A program made the translations under genes and the position numbers. This document shows positions 33,873 through 45,975 of a stretch of 64,000 nt of DNA, one piece after another. Positions within the stretch are counted from its first letter, which is position 1, and each line of letters starts with the position of its first letter. The stretch is from positions 62,001 to 126,000 of the forward strand of contig KV423996.1 of assembly GCA_001632435.1 (NCBI GenBank). Reading direction: 5' to 3'. Source of the DNA: Calocera cornea HHB12733. Taxonomy: Eukaryota > Basidiomycota > Dacrymycetes > Dacrymycetales > Dacrymycetaceae. The notes under the pieces are model-generated. The model was not told the origin of the DNA and searched no databases. It was given only the letters and a program-made list of their open reading frames with translations.

Positions 33873-35054
33873 ATGGGACAGAAACCAATCAAGCTGTCCA
33901 ATGCCCAGCGGGACCAGCTCACCGCTCAGTTCCAGGCTTTAACAGGGACGACGTGCGCGCGCCTTCCCCTGCATCCCATGTACATCATGTGCTTACACCG
34001 GCCCGCGAGCACAGGCAACAGGATGCGGTCAAGGTGCTCAAGAAGTACAACTACAACATCAACAATGCTGTCGATGCGTTCTTCTCCAATCCACCGGCGG
34101 TGTCGGATCGGGCCAGCGGGCAGAAGCTGGGACAGCTGTTCGATAAGTATAAGGGTGCGCCTTCTCTCCTTGCCGCTCCCATTTCCTCCCCTCACCCAAC
34201 TGCCCACCTCTCTCGTTTGCGCCTCAATCTCCAACAGTGCTGATGTACCATGGGATGCAGATCCAGACGGGGACATGATCGGCATAGACGGGACGATCAA
34301 GCTGTGCCAGGACCTAGACGTCTCCCCGGAGGACGTGGTGCTGCTCGCGATCGCGTACGAGTGCAAGTGCCCCGGCGTAGGCGAGTTCACGCGCGAGGGA
34401 TGGATTGCGGGGCTGCAGTCGCTCAAGTGCGCATTCCTCCATTGTTCCTATACCAGGATGATGGTGCTGATATGCGATGACGCGATGTAGTTGCGACTCG
34501 ACAGATGCGCTGAAGCGCGCCCTCCCCTCCCTACGCACGCGCCTGCTCACAGATCTCGACTACTTCCGTGCTGTGTACTTCTCCACCTTCAACTTTGCCA
34601 AAGCGCCCGACTCGCGCGTCCTCCCACTCGACACGGCGCTCGAGTTCCAGCGCTTGCTTATCCTGCCCGCGCTGGGGTCGAGGGGCGCGCTGGCGAGCCA
34701 GAGCCCGCCCGGGTTCAGTGCGGAGCACTTTGAGTGGTGGGCTGAGTTCTTGGCGGAGAAGAGCGGGACGAAGGCGATGACGAAGGATGTATGGAATAAC
34801 GTACGCCGATCCTTCCTTCTTACTTTCTCAGCGTAGCACTGATAGGAGACCAGTTCATCGACTTTGTCAAGCAGATAGATGCTGGGTTCCTGACGCACGA
34901 CTTGGATGGTGCGTGCTTTCTCTTTGCAACTATGGCTCAGATAGCTGATGTATGCACACATTCGGTTGCAGCTGCCTGGCCATCTGTCATCGACGACTTC
35001 GTAGAATTCGCCAAGGAGCGAGCCATGTCCGGGGCTACGGATATGGAGGAGTGA
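33873..35054 (+). CDS. DCN1: DCN1-like cullin neddylation factor
   Basis: Dcn1 promotes Nedd8 (Rub1) transfer from Ubc12 to cullins. Exons 33873-33952, 34015-34154, 34261-34426, 34491-34800, 34854-34908, 34972-35054; 277 aa. N-terminal UBA-like region (residues about 8-50: LSNAQRDQLTAQFQALTG, DAVKVLKKYNYNINNAVDAFF), then the PONY/potentiating-neddylation domain (about 58-265) with FDKYKDPDGDMIGIDGTIKLCQDL, ALEFQRLLILP and the classic C-terminal block WAEFLAEK, VWNNFIDFVKQI, AAWPSVIDDFVEFAKE. Length is usual for the family. All phases agree. A C/T-rich promoter precedes the ATG. Confidence 0.92.
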
Positions 35055-35464
35055 TTTCCCCCTTCTATGGCTGCTGGGATATTACGCCTTGGTCGACGAC
35101 CCTGGGAGATGACGAAGGTGTGTGGATGGGCCGTGTGAGGGAGGAGCGGGTGTTCTTGATACATTAGATGCGACAGACTTGCATCGCATACAATTGAAGA
35201 CTTTCGTTGTTGTTGTACAGCACGCTGTGATATTGGTGGCTGCTATTCTACCCGGTCCGAGGTAAACTGCACTTGTAGTGCAACTGCTCGTGCTGTTGTG
35301 ACAACACGTTTGAGGCGCTGAGAGGTAGTCACCTTCTGTCAACTGCTCCCGCTACGACACGTCCTTTCCAACTTTGTAAAAACTTGGTCCCTGACCTCGA
35401 CACGCGCTCCCATTCCTCCTTTACACCACGTCGGGGTACCGACCACCCGTCTCCCCTCCCCACG
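35055..35464. other. Intergenic, promoter of F-box-like gene
   Basis: Same-strand spacer; pyrimidine-rich in the last 100 bases. Nothing else seen. Confidence 0.5.
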
Positions 35465-37214
35465 ATGTCCGCCGCCACCGCCGCCCACTCCCCACACCCG
35501 CTCTACCTTCCCGAGATCCTCACCCTCATCTTCCTCCACCTCCGCACCTCCGACCTCGCACAGTGCCTCCCCGTCAGCAGGCTCTGGTTCGACTGTGCCG
35601 TCCAGGGCTTGTATAGGCACGTAAGGTTGGGGGACTTGCTACGGGTTACGGGGAGCGGGAGGGCTGAGGGGGGGCCGAGGCTCGTAAGCCTGCTTTGATG
35701 ATAGTGGAAAAAGAGGGGAGTGCTGATGTGGAGCAGGGCCAGTTCGAGCTGACCATACAAGACGCCGTACGGCTACGGAAGTACAGTGCGTATATGCGCT
35801 CCTAACCCCGAGTGCGCGCGGCTAACGCCCTCCCCCTTCCCGCGCAGCACCACATATCCTCACCCTCTCCTGCACATCACAGGAGTACCGCAACCGCGAG
35901 CTTCGGCACGCATGGAAAGCCGCCGGCCGCTCCTACGCGCTCGTCCCGCTCGACCCATTGGACCAGCTCTCAGCCCTCATCCGCCAGTGGCACGCCATCC
36001 TCCTGTCCGACCCGCTACTCTCTCCGCGCCCTGTCCGGCAGAGTACCATGCCCACGGTGCAGGATATGTTCCCCAAGCTGTGCGGCTTGCGCGGCGGGTT
36101 CGACCTGGACGACGACCTAGGCGCGCTGACGGCGCTCGAGTTCACCCTCCCCCTGCTTGGGCCCAGCGACTTCATCAACGGGCTCAGCTACCCTCTTCAA
36201 GCCGCATACACATACAGCATGGAGCGCGAGCTGCGTGGAACGGAGCTACTCCTGCGCACCAGCACTGCATACGCGAACATGACGGTCCTCCAGCCATACT
36301 TCTTCTTCTACCTCCGGCAGAGTGCGACCATGCGAGAGCTAGAGCTTGCCGCTCTCTGGGACGCGAAGAGCGAGGACGTAGTACACAACTGGCGCGCCGT
36401 GTGGCAGGAGGAGGAGACGGTGCCCTACCCGCCGCGCCGGTGCGCGCTGCGCACGCTGGTGCTCAGGTGCCCGAAGCCCGCGGAGATGTTCGGCCGCCTC
36501 GTGCACGAGGACATGCTCGGTGCGCAGCTGCCTGAGCTGGAAAGGCTGTACTTTGGAGTGGAAAACGCAGTGGAGATCGAGGAGTGGGATATGTCGGAGA
36601 GCGATGACGAGGCCGAGGGCGGTGGAGGAGATGGATTGCTGCACCCCTTCACCATCGACGACGACGAAGAGATGTCGGATGCCTCCGCCGGGCATGGGGA
36701 TGGCGCGCCGGGGGAGGAGATGAGCACCGAGGAGAGTGGGACGGACAGCGACGATACGGATGAGACGGATGTGACGAGCGAGGAATCGGACCAGTTTGCC
36801 GAGGCGTCCATGTCCGGCTCAGGTTCGGACTCAGGGCCGGGTTCAACCCATGGTGAAGGCGAGGACGCGGACTGGCAGACGGAGGACGAGATCCAAGTGG
36901 ACGGCAGTGACGTCGCTGCCGCCGAAGCGATGTTCGGCACCGAGCTTCTCCCGGGCCGCCTGCCAAGCTACTTCGAGGACGGCTACCGGCCCCTGACGAG
37001 CGGGCGGTTCAGCACGCAGATGCGCAACGGGCCGGCGCTGCATGCGCTGATGGGCGTGGTGGCGGAGGCTTGTCCGGCGCTCAAGCTGCTGGGGTGGGAC
37101 GGGCGAGCGGTGGTGAGGCTAGGGCGGGAGTATGCGGCTGCGAGTAGGGAGGGGAGGCAGGAGATGCTCGAGCGGGAGGTCAGGAGGGTGCTGGATGCGG
37201 CGCATGCAAGGTGA
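35465..37214 (+). CDS. F-box-like protein with acidic Ser/Asp/Glu-rich insert
   Basis: Exons 35465-35683, 35737-35785 and 35848-37214; 544 aa. Residues about 10-50 (LYLPEILTLIFLHLRTSDLAQCLPVSRLWFDCAVQGLYRHV) have the shape of the agaricomycete F-box-like motif: LPEIL, cluster of Leu, VSRLW. The middle has leucine-rich segments (ALTALEFTLPLL, MRELELAALWD, CALRTLVLRCP). About 100 residues around 36590-36900 are extremely acidic and Ser-rich (for example ESGTDSDDTDETD), probably disordered. The C terminus is again folded-looking (ACPALKLLGWDGRAVV). Such proteins are thought to recruit targets to SCF ubiquitin ligases; targets are unknown. Located next to DCN1, which acts on the same ligase class, although this proximity may be chance. 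Confidence 0.75.
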
Positions 37215-37562
37215 GGACTGGCTGCACGGGGTTATGGCTCATGGACATTCATACTGGTACATGATACGACCGAGACGAACATCACTATTCCTGGCAGATT
37301 CATTCATTCCGACTAGTCAATACAACACTGCAATTAATCAAACCCTTGCCTGCTCATATCCATGCCATTTACTTCCCCTCCTGGCCCACGGTTCCTCTCT
37401 GCCCTGGGTCCATCTCATGGCCGGATGTAGCTTCCCCAGCCTTGCTACCTCAACCTTCTTCTCGGAAAAATAGCCCGGGTACGCCGCAGTATTGCTCGCT
37501 TGAGTTTTTCTCAGTGCGCTTGGCCACCGCAATATGCCCATTCTCCCATCGATCCGGCGCGC
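37215..37562. other. Short convergent intergenic spacer
   Basis: Lies between the F-box-like gene and kinase copy 4, which converge. No feature seen. Confidence 0.4.
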
Positions 37563-40387
37563 CTAGGTGGCGTAACTCTCGACCCGCTTCCACGTGGGAC
37601 CGGAGGGCGTATGCCACAATGGCCCAGTCAACGGGTCAGAGATCAACTTTGCGTGTCTCTCTAGACCCTCATGAAGCTTTTTGTGAAGACATTTGTTTTT
37701 TGAGTGATCTGTGACCATCTGTAGCAGCTCCCAGTTCAACCGGACCCGTTGGTTCCAGAATTGTGCCAGGGAGTCACACGTGTGGCCAACAGTGTGCAAC
37801 ACCCGAAGGTTGGGTAGTACAGCACCAGATACCCTGGGCGGCGCGCGACTGGCATGGCTTCTAATCAGCGAAGACAGAGTACCATCGCCGGTGTAGAGAT
37901 ACAGGCTCTTCACTTGAGCCAGTGGGGAAAACAAGTCCAAGCCGCCTAGTGGGCTGGAGCGGTTTCCTCTGAGAAATAATCGTCTCAGATGAGGATAGCG
38001 AGAATCTCTGAGAAGCTGTAGAGGCAACAGATATGACGTTTTCGTTTGAAACGAGTGAAGAGACAATGTTCCAAGCGCGGGGACCTGAAGGGTTGACAAG
38101 AGATATCCGAGCATATGTATCCGCAGACACGGCGCCAATCTGTAGGACTCTGAGTTCCGGGAGCTCAACACAGTATTCGTCCGGCGCTTTGTAGGGAGAG
38201 CATTCTGGATCCAGTCTTGGGCCATAATTAATGATATTTAACGCGCGAAGGTATCGGGTACTGCGGAGAAGGGCTGTCCACTGGGCCATGGTGGGACGAA
38301 GAGCTTCCGGGTGGTATTGCAGGTCAAGACTTTGCAGTAGAGGAAGTGTAGTTGGTACTAATGACAGTGGTAGGTAGTGCAGACATAACCTCTCGAGCTG
38401 TGGCATAGTACCCGCAAAGCGCTGTGGCAAGTGGAGAAGACTCTCTCGCAACCAAGGTTGGACTGGAGGGAGCAACAGGTCGTGCGATGGAGAGGGCGTT
38501 TCACATACAAGCTCCAGAGCCAGCGTTGTCATGAGTGTGGCGCCCTCGTTGCACCTTTTCAAGACCGTGATTAGTGTGTCGAGCTCCTCAGATCGAAGAG
38601 AAAACGTTTTCCAGTGACCCAGGGGAAGGAGCAGGTACAAGTCTAGGAGATCCTCTGGCCACAAAACACGAGGCTCAGAGTTCACATGTTGACTTTTCTT
38701 GGAGACAAGGTCGGAGCAGATGGTGATATGCAGTTCCCCCAGTCGGACTTTGCTAAGGGTAGAAGCGTCCCTGGGAGGACAACTTTGGGCGTGCCCGTTT
38801 GTCCTGTGATGCATTTGTTGAAGACAGCCATTACTCGCTCTGAGAGAGTGATGAAGTTGATGTCTCGCCGTAGTTCCAATGTATTCTGCACAGTCTTTGT
38901 GTCACTTTGTTGTTGCTACAAGATATATCAATGATTACCGTTAAAGGGGCTCACAACTTTTCGCTCACTTGAAGACCCGTGCATAGTCGATAGTATTCCA
39001 ACATGTTCTTCACTTCAGTTGCAGATAGTTGTGCTGTTGGTTGTTCGCTCCAACATAGGCGCATGAGGTTCCAAAGGCCGTCAGGAAGCACAAGATCAGA
39101 GTCCACGAGGCTTCCAGTGGGACGTTCAGGATTTTGGGCAGTGAGTACTTTTCCAATCACTTCGAAGTCACTCAACCCTTGATACGGAGGTGCCTTTGTC
39201 AGTATCTTCAGAGGATTGTCAGCATCGACCACTCCTTCAGAAACCAAAATCATACTTGTAGAAATGTTCGCATCAGCTCAAACATGTCACTGTATATGGT
39301 GAAGGAAAGCGCGGTTTTCGATATTCCATAGTTCCCGGGGGAAACACGTTCCCATGCCATCCAGCGAGGATTCCCTGCAGTGGTTGTTGTTGTCGTGTCA
39401 ACCCTAGACTCTTCCTCAGCCATGCTACGAGATAGTCCAAAATCTACGAGGCATGGGATAGGTCGTGAGTCCGGGTATCTTCCTTTGTACATAAGCACGT
39501 TATTCTGTAAGGACGGTGCTGATTGAGCGTGTGGGAAAGGGCAGTATAACGACACTCTACTTACCGCTTTTAAATCACCATGTATAATGGGCATTGGCTT
39601 GTGCTTGTGAAGATACTCTAACCCTCCGGTTATGTCCCACATCTAACCCGTCCGACTTCCTTGAGGAATAGATCACCTTCTACGTGAAGGACTGAACGTA
39701 CGAGCGTGAGCAACTCTGGCCACTCTAAATGCGAGACTTGAATATAGTCCTCCACATTTCCAAACAACGCCCAAGGTGACACCATGCAGAGCTGAGAAGC
39801 ACCTTTAGCTACTAAATTGGCGTAGTCAGCCAATCCGAGGAAAGCCGCCACGTTTGGATGCTTTAGCTGGGACCACGTCCAGGCCTTGCGGAGACCAAGC
39901 TGAGGGAATTATACATCGAGGTCAGGCGTAGTATGCAACATGGCTGGAGTATTTCACTTACTTGCAGGGCCCGGGCTTGCAAGAAGCGATATTCATGCAT
40001 GACTTTTACTGCCACCTCGGCCTCAGGTTTGATGTACTTCCATCTGACCTTGTACACGCGGCCGTACACCCCTTGCATTGGGTTGTGTGGACTGGTGATG
40101 GCCTCGAGGCTTGAGGAGACGTCCGACCGGCCCCCAAAGAGGCAGAAGATATGAGGACCCATGGTCCAGTCAAAGCTGCACTATACCGAATCAGTAATGA
40201 TGCCTAGGAGCGGATATGGTAACTGCCCACCTCTCGCTGTTCGGCCGTGCAGCACTGGCACGGGTCCTCTCGATCACATATCAGTCGTCTGCACACCAGA
40301 TCATTGGTGTCAGCCCCGCCTATTGGGGAGCAGGATTGCATACCGGATACTGCAGTGGATGCAATCCTGCGGTACGGAAGTTGACAT
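37563..40387 (-). pseudogene. Zn2Cys6-TKL kinase-LRR fusion, copy 4, two compensating frameshifts
   Basis: Exons (minus): 40344-40387, 40231-40288, 39962-40180, 39702-39899, 39565-39642, 39256-39504, 38969-39205, then the last exon from about 38900 to 37563. Cluster C9, C12, C19, C25, C28, C35 (one residue shorter between Cys3 and Cys4). The kinase part is open: GVYGRVY, VAVKVMH, HGDLKANN, VDFGLSR, TTTTT, WMAWERV. The final leucine-rich exon begins in one frame, shifts near 38750-38810 to a second frame that runs about 680 bases of plausible LRR sequence, and near 38120 returns to the first frame, which is then open to the stop at 37563. Both shifts are single-base equivalents. It may be a dying gene or carry two sequence errors; the regions on both sides are clearly LRR-like. 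Confidence 0.7.
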
Positions 40388-40537
40388 CTTGACAAGTGAA
40401 GTAGACAATGTTATGGTTGTCACGGGCAATCGTGAGGAGCACGACAAGATAACGGAAAGCCGGACCCGAACCTGGAGCATCGCCTCTGCACGTGCAACCG
40501 ACAGGCTTCCGGAAGGTCGTTACTTGAGCGATACGAC

Positions 40538-41700
40538 CTACTCAGGCTGCACAGCTACACATGATTCATCGACTGGTTCCGTTTCCTGTCCACATTCATA
40601 CCATTCACTCCCTATTCGCGCCTCCAGCACATTGGGACGCACCCAGTCTACCAGCACCGCGATGTCAGGCATCACATTGTCTGCGCTAATGTTGCTGTCA
40701 AGCATTACGCAATCCACCACGCCCATGTCCATCTGGCAGCGCGGGCGGGCGCTGCTAGCGATGTACATGATCTGCAGCCTGGCCATCAGCGCAATCGCTA
40801 GCTGCATGTCCTGCACGTAGTCCGCCTCGTGCACAGACGCCTCAATGTTGCACTCGCAGAACTCTTGTATGTTGATCAGCTCGCATCTGTCGGAAAAGGT
40901 CAGGTAGAGAGGTAGTCAGGCTTGTTGGCGCAAATGTAGACGGAGACTAGAAGGAAGGAGGAGACAACTGCGTTCGAGCTATCTCCATTGTGTACAGTAA
41001 AGCAGAGTTGGAACAAAGAACGACTTGGGGTGTGGAATGGGGAAGACGACCGCAGCAACGAGGGGGGCCAAAATGGCATAGAAGTAATCATACTGCACAA
41101 TTCGATTAGCATGAGCTCGTCATACAATACGTCATCACAACCCACACTATGTAGTACCTTTCGGGGCAACACCACAGGAAATTGAGGAACAGGTAGAAAG
41201 GACGCACCAGCCAGCTTCGTCCAGATCGTACCATCCGTCTTGTAGCGTGATCAGATCCATGGCAACGCTGAGCGCCGGGTCGGGAGCACGCAGGAGGTGC
41301 CTTGTGTGGGAGCGTGGGAGTGCAGCTGACGTGTTGGCTTTGCTTTGCAACACGCAGCACCAAGTCGCCGCTGCTGCCACGAAGCGCCGCTCAGCGCCTA
41401 TCTGCCGGACTGATGGCAATGGCAGACGCCCAGCGGTCAAAACAGTCCCCGTCCCTCCTTGCCCTTGTCGTGCTGTGACAGCCCTGTCGTGCCATCCAAA
41501 CCAAGCTTGCTGATAGCGGAGGTGGATCCCCTGCCAGTATTCCTCTGCGAGGCAGAACGGTGCTCCAAGGGGGATATGGGTGACTTCGAGGGAGACGCTA
41601 GTTGATGTGGGCCTCTAAACGCAACGGTGCGGACGCACCTGCTCGATGACCTCCACCTTCTTCTCCCTCCCCATGGATGAGAGACAGGATCTGCGCATCG
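40538..41700 (-). pseudogene. Relic of otubain (OTU deubiquitinase)
   Basis: Degraded paralogue of the intact gene at 44.3-46.0 kb. Minus-strand pieces parallel it in order: LTDAQIL (about 41690), AEEYWQG (about 41550), the catalytic DGDCFDRW (about 41440-41465), RAPDPALSVAMDLITLQDG (about 41260), and HEADYVQDMQLAIAL to NVMPDIAVL (about 40640-40830). Pieces lie in different frames. The C-terminal RPGHFDVL of the intact enzyme, which carries the catalytic His, is here RPNVLEA, so the histidine is lost. The 5' limit is uncertain; a proline-rich frame at 41986-42363 might be its old N terminus. Confidence 0.7.
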
Positions 41701-42746
41701 GTGAGGTCACTAAGCCCTATCGGTCGAGCCACAGTGCTGCTGTTGCTGGGAGACGACAGGCGCCAAGGGGTGCAATAGAGGAGAATGCGGTTGGCAGGGA
41801 CGAGTGAGACATGTCGGAGAGCGAGGATGTTGAAGTATATGGTAAGGTCAACTTGCTACCAATCCGCGTAAGATCAACGAGGGGGAGGAGTTGTTTGTTG
41901 CATTGAGAGCTGGCATGGTGTGGCGGGATTAAGGGAGGAGGCAAGAACGACGAGCTGAGCAGGATGGTCAGGGTCGAGACCCTCTTCAGGTGCACGCCAC
42001 CATCAACTCTACATCTGCCTCGAGGTCTCCGCACGGGAAGGGGAAGATAAAGCCGGGAAAATGAAGGACAATACCCAAGTGAACAACAGAAGCGCCGCTG
42101 CCGTTGAAGCGTCGATTACACCCACCTGCCGATCTGCAGCGAGGCTTAGCACGCACTCCCCTTTGCGGCCGGACAGGCTCACTCACCTTGCACGCGTGGC
42201 ACCGCTTATTATGGTAGCGGGTACATGGGTCGTCGAGAGAATAGGAGAGGGTTGGTAGGGTCACGCGGTCGGGAGGCGTACACTGCGGGTTGCAGGCAGG
42301 GGAGGGCGGAGACGGTCGAGAGGCAGGCTGCGACGGAACGGGCATGGGAGACGATGAACGCAACGACCAGCCGGATCTGGATGGATCTCACGGGATATGT
42401 GCTGGTGGATGCCTGTGTATATAATGTGAGTGAATGCGGCGATTAGAGGCCCATCGGATCGTGCGGTCCTGGAACCTCACTGGTACATTCTACGACCCAG
42501 ATTAACATCATGTTTCTGGCACTGATTCATGCATTATACAAACTAATCAACCCAATGCCTCTGATCTCTCTTGAGGCATGACCCGATATCCATCACTCTC
42601 ACGTGCATGCTCAAAAGAGACTCTCCTTTAGCAAAAACTACGAGAGGGTCCAGAATACACGAGGCACGCTGGTTCGTGCTCCCATGTTGTTCGTTGGCTC
42701 CAAGCCCTGAGCTTCGTGCACCCTGCCAGCAAAGCACATCTTCATC
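41701..42746. other. Interval without a supported intact gene
   Basis: May hold the decayed N-terminal part of the otubain relic and the promoter of the F-box-like relic. No intact frame seen. Confidence 0.4.
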
Positions 42747-43852
42747 ATGTCCAGTCCCATGGCTAGTCTCCTGAACGAGGTTCTGCGCTACATATTTGAG
42801 CTTTCCCTCTATGACAATATACACGTCGGCTGGACACTCTTAGCAGTCTCATCTCATTGGCGATACATTGCTCTGGATACACCATCCTATGGAGCAAAAT
42901 CAGTCTTCATTACCCGTGGCCAACAGTGCATGACATCGACCAATGGTGTATGATGGTTGCTCTATCTAAAGTCCGTCCCTTGCAAGCGACATTGCGCGTC
43001 TCGTCCGTGGCTCTGGATACGGTGTCGTTGCTGCAAAATATCACCCCAGCCATGCTGCAAGCAGTCCTTGAGCGAGTCGGCACATTCCGCATGACCAGTG
43101 ATTCCGCTCGCCAGTCAGTCAGGTTTTACACCTTTCGTCTTGGTAACTCGGTTCGAGAGCTGGTTTTCAAACGACTCCAGCTTCCCAGCGCAGCCAACTG
43201 GTTTTTGCCCCTCTACGATTTGTTGTCGGCTTGCAAGTTCTTGACGACGCTTGTTCTTGTAGACATTTGGACGGAAACCGATGGAGCAATACAAAGCGAC
43301 GAACCTGCACTAGCATGCGAGCACTTGAAGGAATTTGTCGCGGTAGATCCCTTCTTTAACTCTGGTCACCGAGTCTTGACCTTTCTCAACGCGGCTCCGA
43401 TTTGAACAACTCTGCGGGAATCTATCCAACGGGAATCTGACCCATTGTCGGGATTCTATCCGGCTCTCAGACCGGCATTCTCCAAGATCATACACCTACG
43501 TTTAGGCGGTCGCCAATACACCACACAAATCATCTTCAGCCTCGTTTCTCATGCTACACAGATCGAGGAGCTCACTCTCCGTGACATTACCTTCATTGAC
43601 GCAACTGAACCGATACGCCTGCGTTATGCATCGCTTCTGCATACAATTGTCCTGGAGGACTGTCCCAGAATTCGCGGTGTACTGGGTCTGATAGAAGCGG
43701 TGGAAGCCTCTCAACGACATGGGTACTCAAATCATCGCAAGCTTGTACTCAAGGGCCTCTTCCCCTCAATGGCATATGCCCTGCCGGAGCTTCATGCATG
43801 TTTCAGAAGACATGGATGCGAAGTGGATATCATACCACTTGAATTTGCTTAA
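42747..43852 (+). pseudogene. F-box/LRR-like gene with frameshift and stop
   Basis: Starts with LLNEVLRYIFELSLYDN, VGWTLLAVSSHWRYIALDTP, the standard agaricomycete F-box-like N terminus. At about 42885-42890 a one-base loss shifts the frame; the expected LWSKISL continues in the next frame. An in-frame TGA at 43403-43405 then interrupts a leucine-rich C terminus that is otherwise open (IIHLRLGG, IEELTLRDI, LHTIVLEDCP) to a stop at 43852. A CGA to TGA change would explain the stop. Two independent lesions make a pseudogene the best call. Confidence 0.72.
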
Positions 43853-44251
43853 ATATGGTAACCTTGATCCTTGAGGTGAAAGGCGCGAGATAGGCTAATG
43901 CGTTGGTTGTAGATGTAGTTCGAGGGTCGACTGTAACGCAGCAGTTTTCCGAGTACAGTGTGCATGGCGTGACGTCCTTCACATTCTGAAGAGGGTCGAA
44001 AGGCAGTGCGTGTCTGCCGGGTGGGTGGGGAGAGCTGTACGCGCCAGTTTGGGAAGCAGAGGATTGACTGCCAGCTAACGGCCGACTGGGCGTTCCCACG
44101 CATTGCCGTGAATGCGCATGATGGGGGACAGTCGCGAAGCAGGCAGAGACTGTCATGCAACAGAACAAGGTAGCCAGTGGCCTCATGTGCTTTCGAACGC
44201 TGTTCTACAAAACTGGTTATCATCAAGTTCCCTTCTGGTGAGATTCACGAA
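43853..44251. other. Convergent spacer before otubain
   Basis: No gene. Open frames here are short and unlike any family I know. Confidence 0.45.
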
Positions 44252-45783
44252 TCATTCCCTATCCCGCGTCTCCAGGACATCAAAATGCCCCGGCCTGTAC
44301 AGCAACGCAATCTCATGTATCCCATTGTCCGCGCTCCCCTCGCTCTCAAACGTCACAAAGTCCACTTTGCCCTCCTCGGCCCCGCGCCCGCTCGGGTTGC
44401 TGTCGATGTATGCGATGCGCACCTTGATCCGGAGGGCTTTCGCCAGTGCCATTTCTTGGACATGATCGGCTTCTTTGCCCGAGGCTTCCACCTCGCGCTC
44501 GCAGAACTCGCGCACGTCGAGCAGATCGCCAGTGTCCGGTGAGAAGAGGTAGGGGAGGAAGTCTCCCTCGTTCGCGCGGATGTAGGCTGAGGTGAGAAGG
44601 CGCAGGTAGACGACGATGCTGTTCGACGTCTCCGCGTCTTGGAATGCGGTGAGGAGCTGTGGACCGGAGAGGAGCGGTGCCCCTGGGGCGGGAGGGGAGA
44701 CGACCGCGGAGATGAGGGAGACGAGCACGTCATAGAAGTCTTCGTACTACTCCAATGCGTCAGCACGAGAACCTCATGCACTGCCACAACCTGACCCATC
44801 CAGCGCACGCAGCGGCAGGGACGGTGAGAGGTTGGGAGAACCAGCAGAAAGGGACGCACCACAAGCTCCTGGAATCCCGCTTCATCTAGCAGATGTCGCC
44901 CGTCCTGCAGCGTACTGAGGCTCATGGCCACCGCGAGCGCCGGGTCGGGCGCGAGGAGTAGTCGCTCGACATAGGAGAACGCTAGCGCTGCGTTGGTTGT
45001 CAGCTGAGCTCCGCATATACTCAGCACCGTTCCACCCCTCCCGCCGCATCTGCTCGATCCATCGCAAAGCGGCGTAGGGGCGAGGGAACTGCAGCAGGAG
45101 GAGACGAAAAGACGCACAACGGTAGAAACAGTCCCCATCACCTCTCGTCCTCCTAATTCCGCGCCAGCCCTGCCTCTCCAGCCACTGCAGCTTATGGACG
45201 ACGGTGGTGGAACCGTGCAGGTATTCTTCTTCGAGGTGGGAGAGAGGTTCCACGGGAGATATTAGGGGCTGCAGTGATGAATTAGCTGATGTATGCGGGG
45301 TTAGAGAGTGGCGGAATAAGGTGGGGAAGGGGAAGATAGGACCGGGAGGTAAGGACGCACACGCTTCACGATCTCCTCCTCCCTCAACTCCTGCGTCAAT
45401 TGCAGGATTTGAGCGTCGGTCAAGTCGCTAAGCTCTATCCGCACCAGAATATATCAGCATATCTCCATATGTCCTGCGCATATACACGCACTGGTTTCTG
45501 CGGTGATCTCACGGGGCTCATCCGCAAAGTTCCTGCTCCCGTCGGGAAACAGCGCGGATTGCGGTACATCTTCGACTGTCCTTCCTCCCTGTGCGGAACC
45601 TGAAGCTGTGGAGCCAGAAGAGGAGGGAACGATCTCTCGACTCTCCTGGAGTGCCATTTGGAGAGTCCGGGACATTCCCTGCTGGCCTTCATACTGTTGC
45701 TGCTGGGAATCCTGAGGCAGAGGCGACGGGCGGTCGGGTACGAAGTAGTGCATCGTGGTGCTGCGCGATCCTGGGTTTCTCTG

Positions 45784-45816
<33 letters not shown>

Positions 45817-45975
45817 AGGGAGAACGGGCGCTGGTAGAGGAGGTGGGGCCGACGTCGTCTGACTCGGAGCAGGTGCTGGGACAGGTGCGGGCGCAGGCTG
45901 GGAGGCAAAGGTGAAAGGGGCGGGGTTAGACGAGCTAGAGGGGATGGAACGCCGCGGTTGGTTGGATTGCGGCAT
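44252..45975 (-). CDS. Otubain-like deubiquitinase (peptidase C65)
   Basis: Exons (minus): 45492-45975, 45361-45434, 45118-45268, 44860-44987, 44252-44746; 443 aa. The first about 165 residues are disordered: Pro/Ala-rich, a run of ten Gln from a CTG/CAG repeat (45784-45815), then Ser-rich. The OTU domain follows: RGDGDCFYRSLAFSYVERLL (catalytic Asp and Cys), APDPALAVAMSLSTLQDG, EDFYDVLVSLI, VVYLRLLTSAYIRAN, VREFCEREVEASGKEADHVQEMALAKAL, and IALLYRPGHFDVL with the catalytic His. These are the otubain landmarks. It should remove ubiquitin from conjugates in cytosol or nucleus. The start is the ATG before PQSNQPRR; an in-frame ATG further upstream at 46110 is possible but adds a random-looking stretch. 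Intron 3 (130 nt) is longer than average. Confidence 0.86.
45784..45815 (-). repeat. CTG/CAG triplet repeat (poly-Gln)
   Basis: Ten consecutive glutamine codons in exon 1 of the otubain gene, read on the minus strand as CAG units. Confidence 0.9.

Noticed and set aside
35786..36535. 249-codon Arg/Pro-rich plus frame
   Set aside because: Alternate-frame shadow of the F-box-like gene.
40338..40395. Alternative start of kinase copy 4 in a 63-codon minus frame reading through the first intron
   Set aside because: Splicing at 40343/40289 gives the 44-nt exon 1 and cysteine spacing shared with the other copies.
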